DNA from: Tropicimonas sp. IMCC34043 | GTDB lineage: Bacteria; Pseudomonadota; Alphaproteobacteria; Rhodobacterales; Rhodobacteraceae | DNA: 64,000 bases | Direction of reading: 5' to 3' | Assembly (NCBI RefSeq): GCF_003390845.1 | Contig: NZ_QMEK01000002.1 | Location: 1 to 64,000 of the forward strand | Part shown: piece by piece, positions 63,475-64,000 of the stretch | Layout: every line of letters begins with the position of its first letter | Position numbering within the stretch: the first letter of the stretch is position 1 | Program-made: the position numbers and the translations under genes | The notes under the pieces: generated by a model | What the model was told of the DNA's origin: nothing | Databases searched by the model: none | The model's input: the letters and a program-made list of their open reading frames with translations, nothing else

Positions 63475-64000
63475 ATGAACTTTTCCCATCCCGCCCTGCG
63501 CAGCGGCGTCTGTGCGCTTGCCCTGCTGATTGGCACCGCAGCCCAGGCAGACGAGATCCTTGTCGCCGTTGCCGCGAACTTTACCGCAGCGGCCAAGGAC
63601 ATCGGCACCGCCTTCACCGCCGCCACCGGCCACACCGTCAGCTACAGCTTCGGTTCGACCGGCCAGCTTTATACCCAGATCACTCAGGACGCGCCCTTCG
63701 AGGTATTCCTGGCCGCCGATCAGGCCCGCCCCGAGAAGGCCGAAGCCGAAGGCTTCGCCGTCCCTGACACGCGGTTCACCTATGCCACCGGCAAGCTGTT
63801 GCTGTGGAGTGCCGACCCCGAGACCATCGACGGCACCCCCGACATCCTGTCGAGCCCCGATCTGACCCATGTCTCCTATGCCAACCCGCAGACTGCCCCC
63901 TATGGCGCGGCCGCGGTCGAGACGATGCAGGCGCTCGGACTCTACGACGCGCTGAAACCCAGGCTGGTCGAGGGCAAAAGCATCAGCCAGGCCCAGCAAT
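63475..64000 (+). CDS. modA: ModA, molybdate-binding protein of the molybdate ABC transporter (partial)
   Basis: The first 175 residues are present; the gene runs off the right edge. A signal peptide (LRSGVCALALLIGTAAQA) is followed by ILVAVAANFTAAAKDIGTAF, the molybdate-site start of ModA, then YSFGSTGQLYTQITQDAPFEVFLAADQARPEKAEAEG and NPQTAPYGAAAVETM. It delivers molybdate to a ModBC permease, expected just outside the window. AAAGGA lies before the ATG. Molybdenum serves cofactor enzymes such as MsrP. Confidence 0.92.
   Translation, partial: MNFSHPALRSGVCALALLIGTAAQADEILVAVAANFTAAAKDIGTAFTAATGHTVSYSFGSTGQLYTQITQDAPFEVFLAADQARPEKAEAEGFAVPDTRFTYATGKLLLWSADPETIDGTPDILSSPDLTHVSYANPQTAPYGAAAVETMQALGLYDALKPRLVEGKSISQAQQ

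Noticed and set aside
1-64000. CRISPR arrays, tRNA or rRNA genes, insertion sequences
   Set aside because: Looked for regular repeats, cloverleaf-like segments and transposase motifs on both strands; none were convincing.

Overview
The window is GC-rich (roughly two thirds G+C by eye) chromosomal DNA from an alphaproteobacterium, most likely a member of the Rhodobacterales. The basis is gene content and codon style: MsrPQ, a GC-rich pyrF, a dipeptide-type ABC transporter, the NAGGN osmolyte genes, and a fructose PTS of the EIIA-HPr-EI fusion kind. No tRNA, rRNA, CRISPR array, transposase or integrase was seen.

Layout. 1-9400 is housekeeping: msrQ/msrP (periplasmic methionine sulfoxide repair, minus), a secreted fasciclin-domain protein, clpB (minus), pyrF, an aldehyde dehydrogenase (minus) and a 1-Cys peroxiredoxin. 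9712-37697 is one uninterrupted plus-strand run of 20 genes encoding an extracellular contractile injection system (eCIS): sheath, tube, baseplate genes (gpD, gpV, gp25, gpJ-like, tail protein I-like), a DUF4255 tail-terminator-like protein, an AAA+ ATPase, LysM-like proteins, and two adjacent cargo candidates with eCIS-core (DUF4157) leaders. Many genes overlap by ATGA, implying translational coupling.

37885-51174 holds the three genes of the N-acetylglutaminylglutamine amide (NAGGN) osmoprotectant system (M42 peptidase, asnO, ngg). They are split by an 8 kb block: a GntR regulator, a dipeptide/oligopeptide ABC transporter with a permease-ATPase fusion, a DUF1028 protein and an M20-type amidohydrolase. 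51292-56113 encodes an OmpR-type response regulator, a hybrid histidine kinase and a periplasmic solute-binding protein that probably feeds the kinase. 56181-61456 is the fructose PTS operon fruB-fruK-fruA, divergent from that sensor. 61735-64000 holds a Tat-exported protein of unknown function, modE with a ModE-like operator, and modA, which runs off the window.

The most interesting part is the eCIS. One cargo candidate joins the eCIS leader to a second zinc-metallopeptidase-like motif and a beta-barrel-like tail. The other joins the leader to a hydrophobic segment and a polymorphic-toxin-like C-terminus. One baseplate protein carries a lectin-like beta-propeller insertion. No tape measure, PAAR tip or classical fibre gene is recognisable. 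All functional calls come from reading the translated sequence and family memory; no database search was run.
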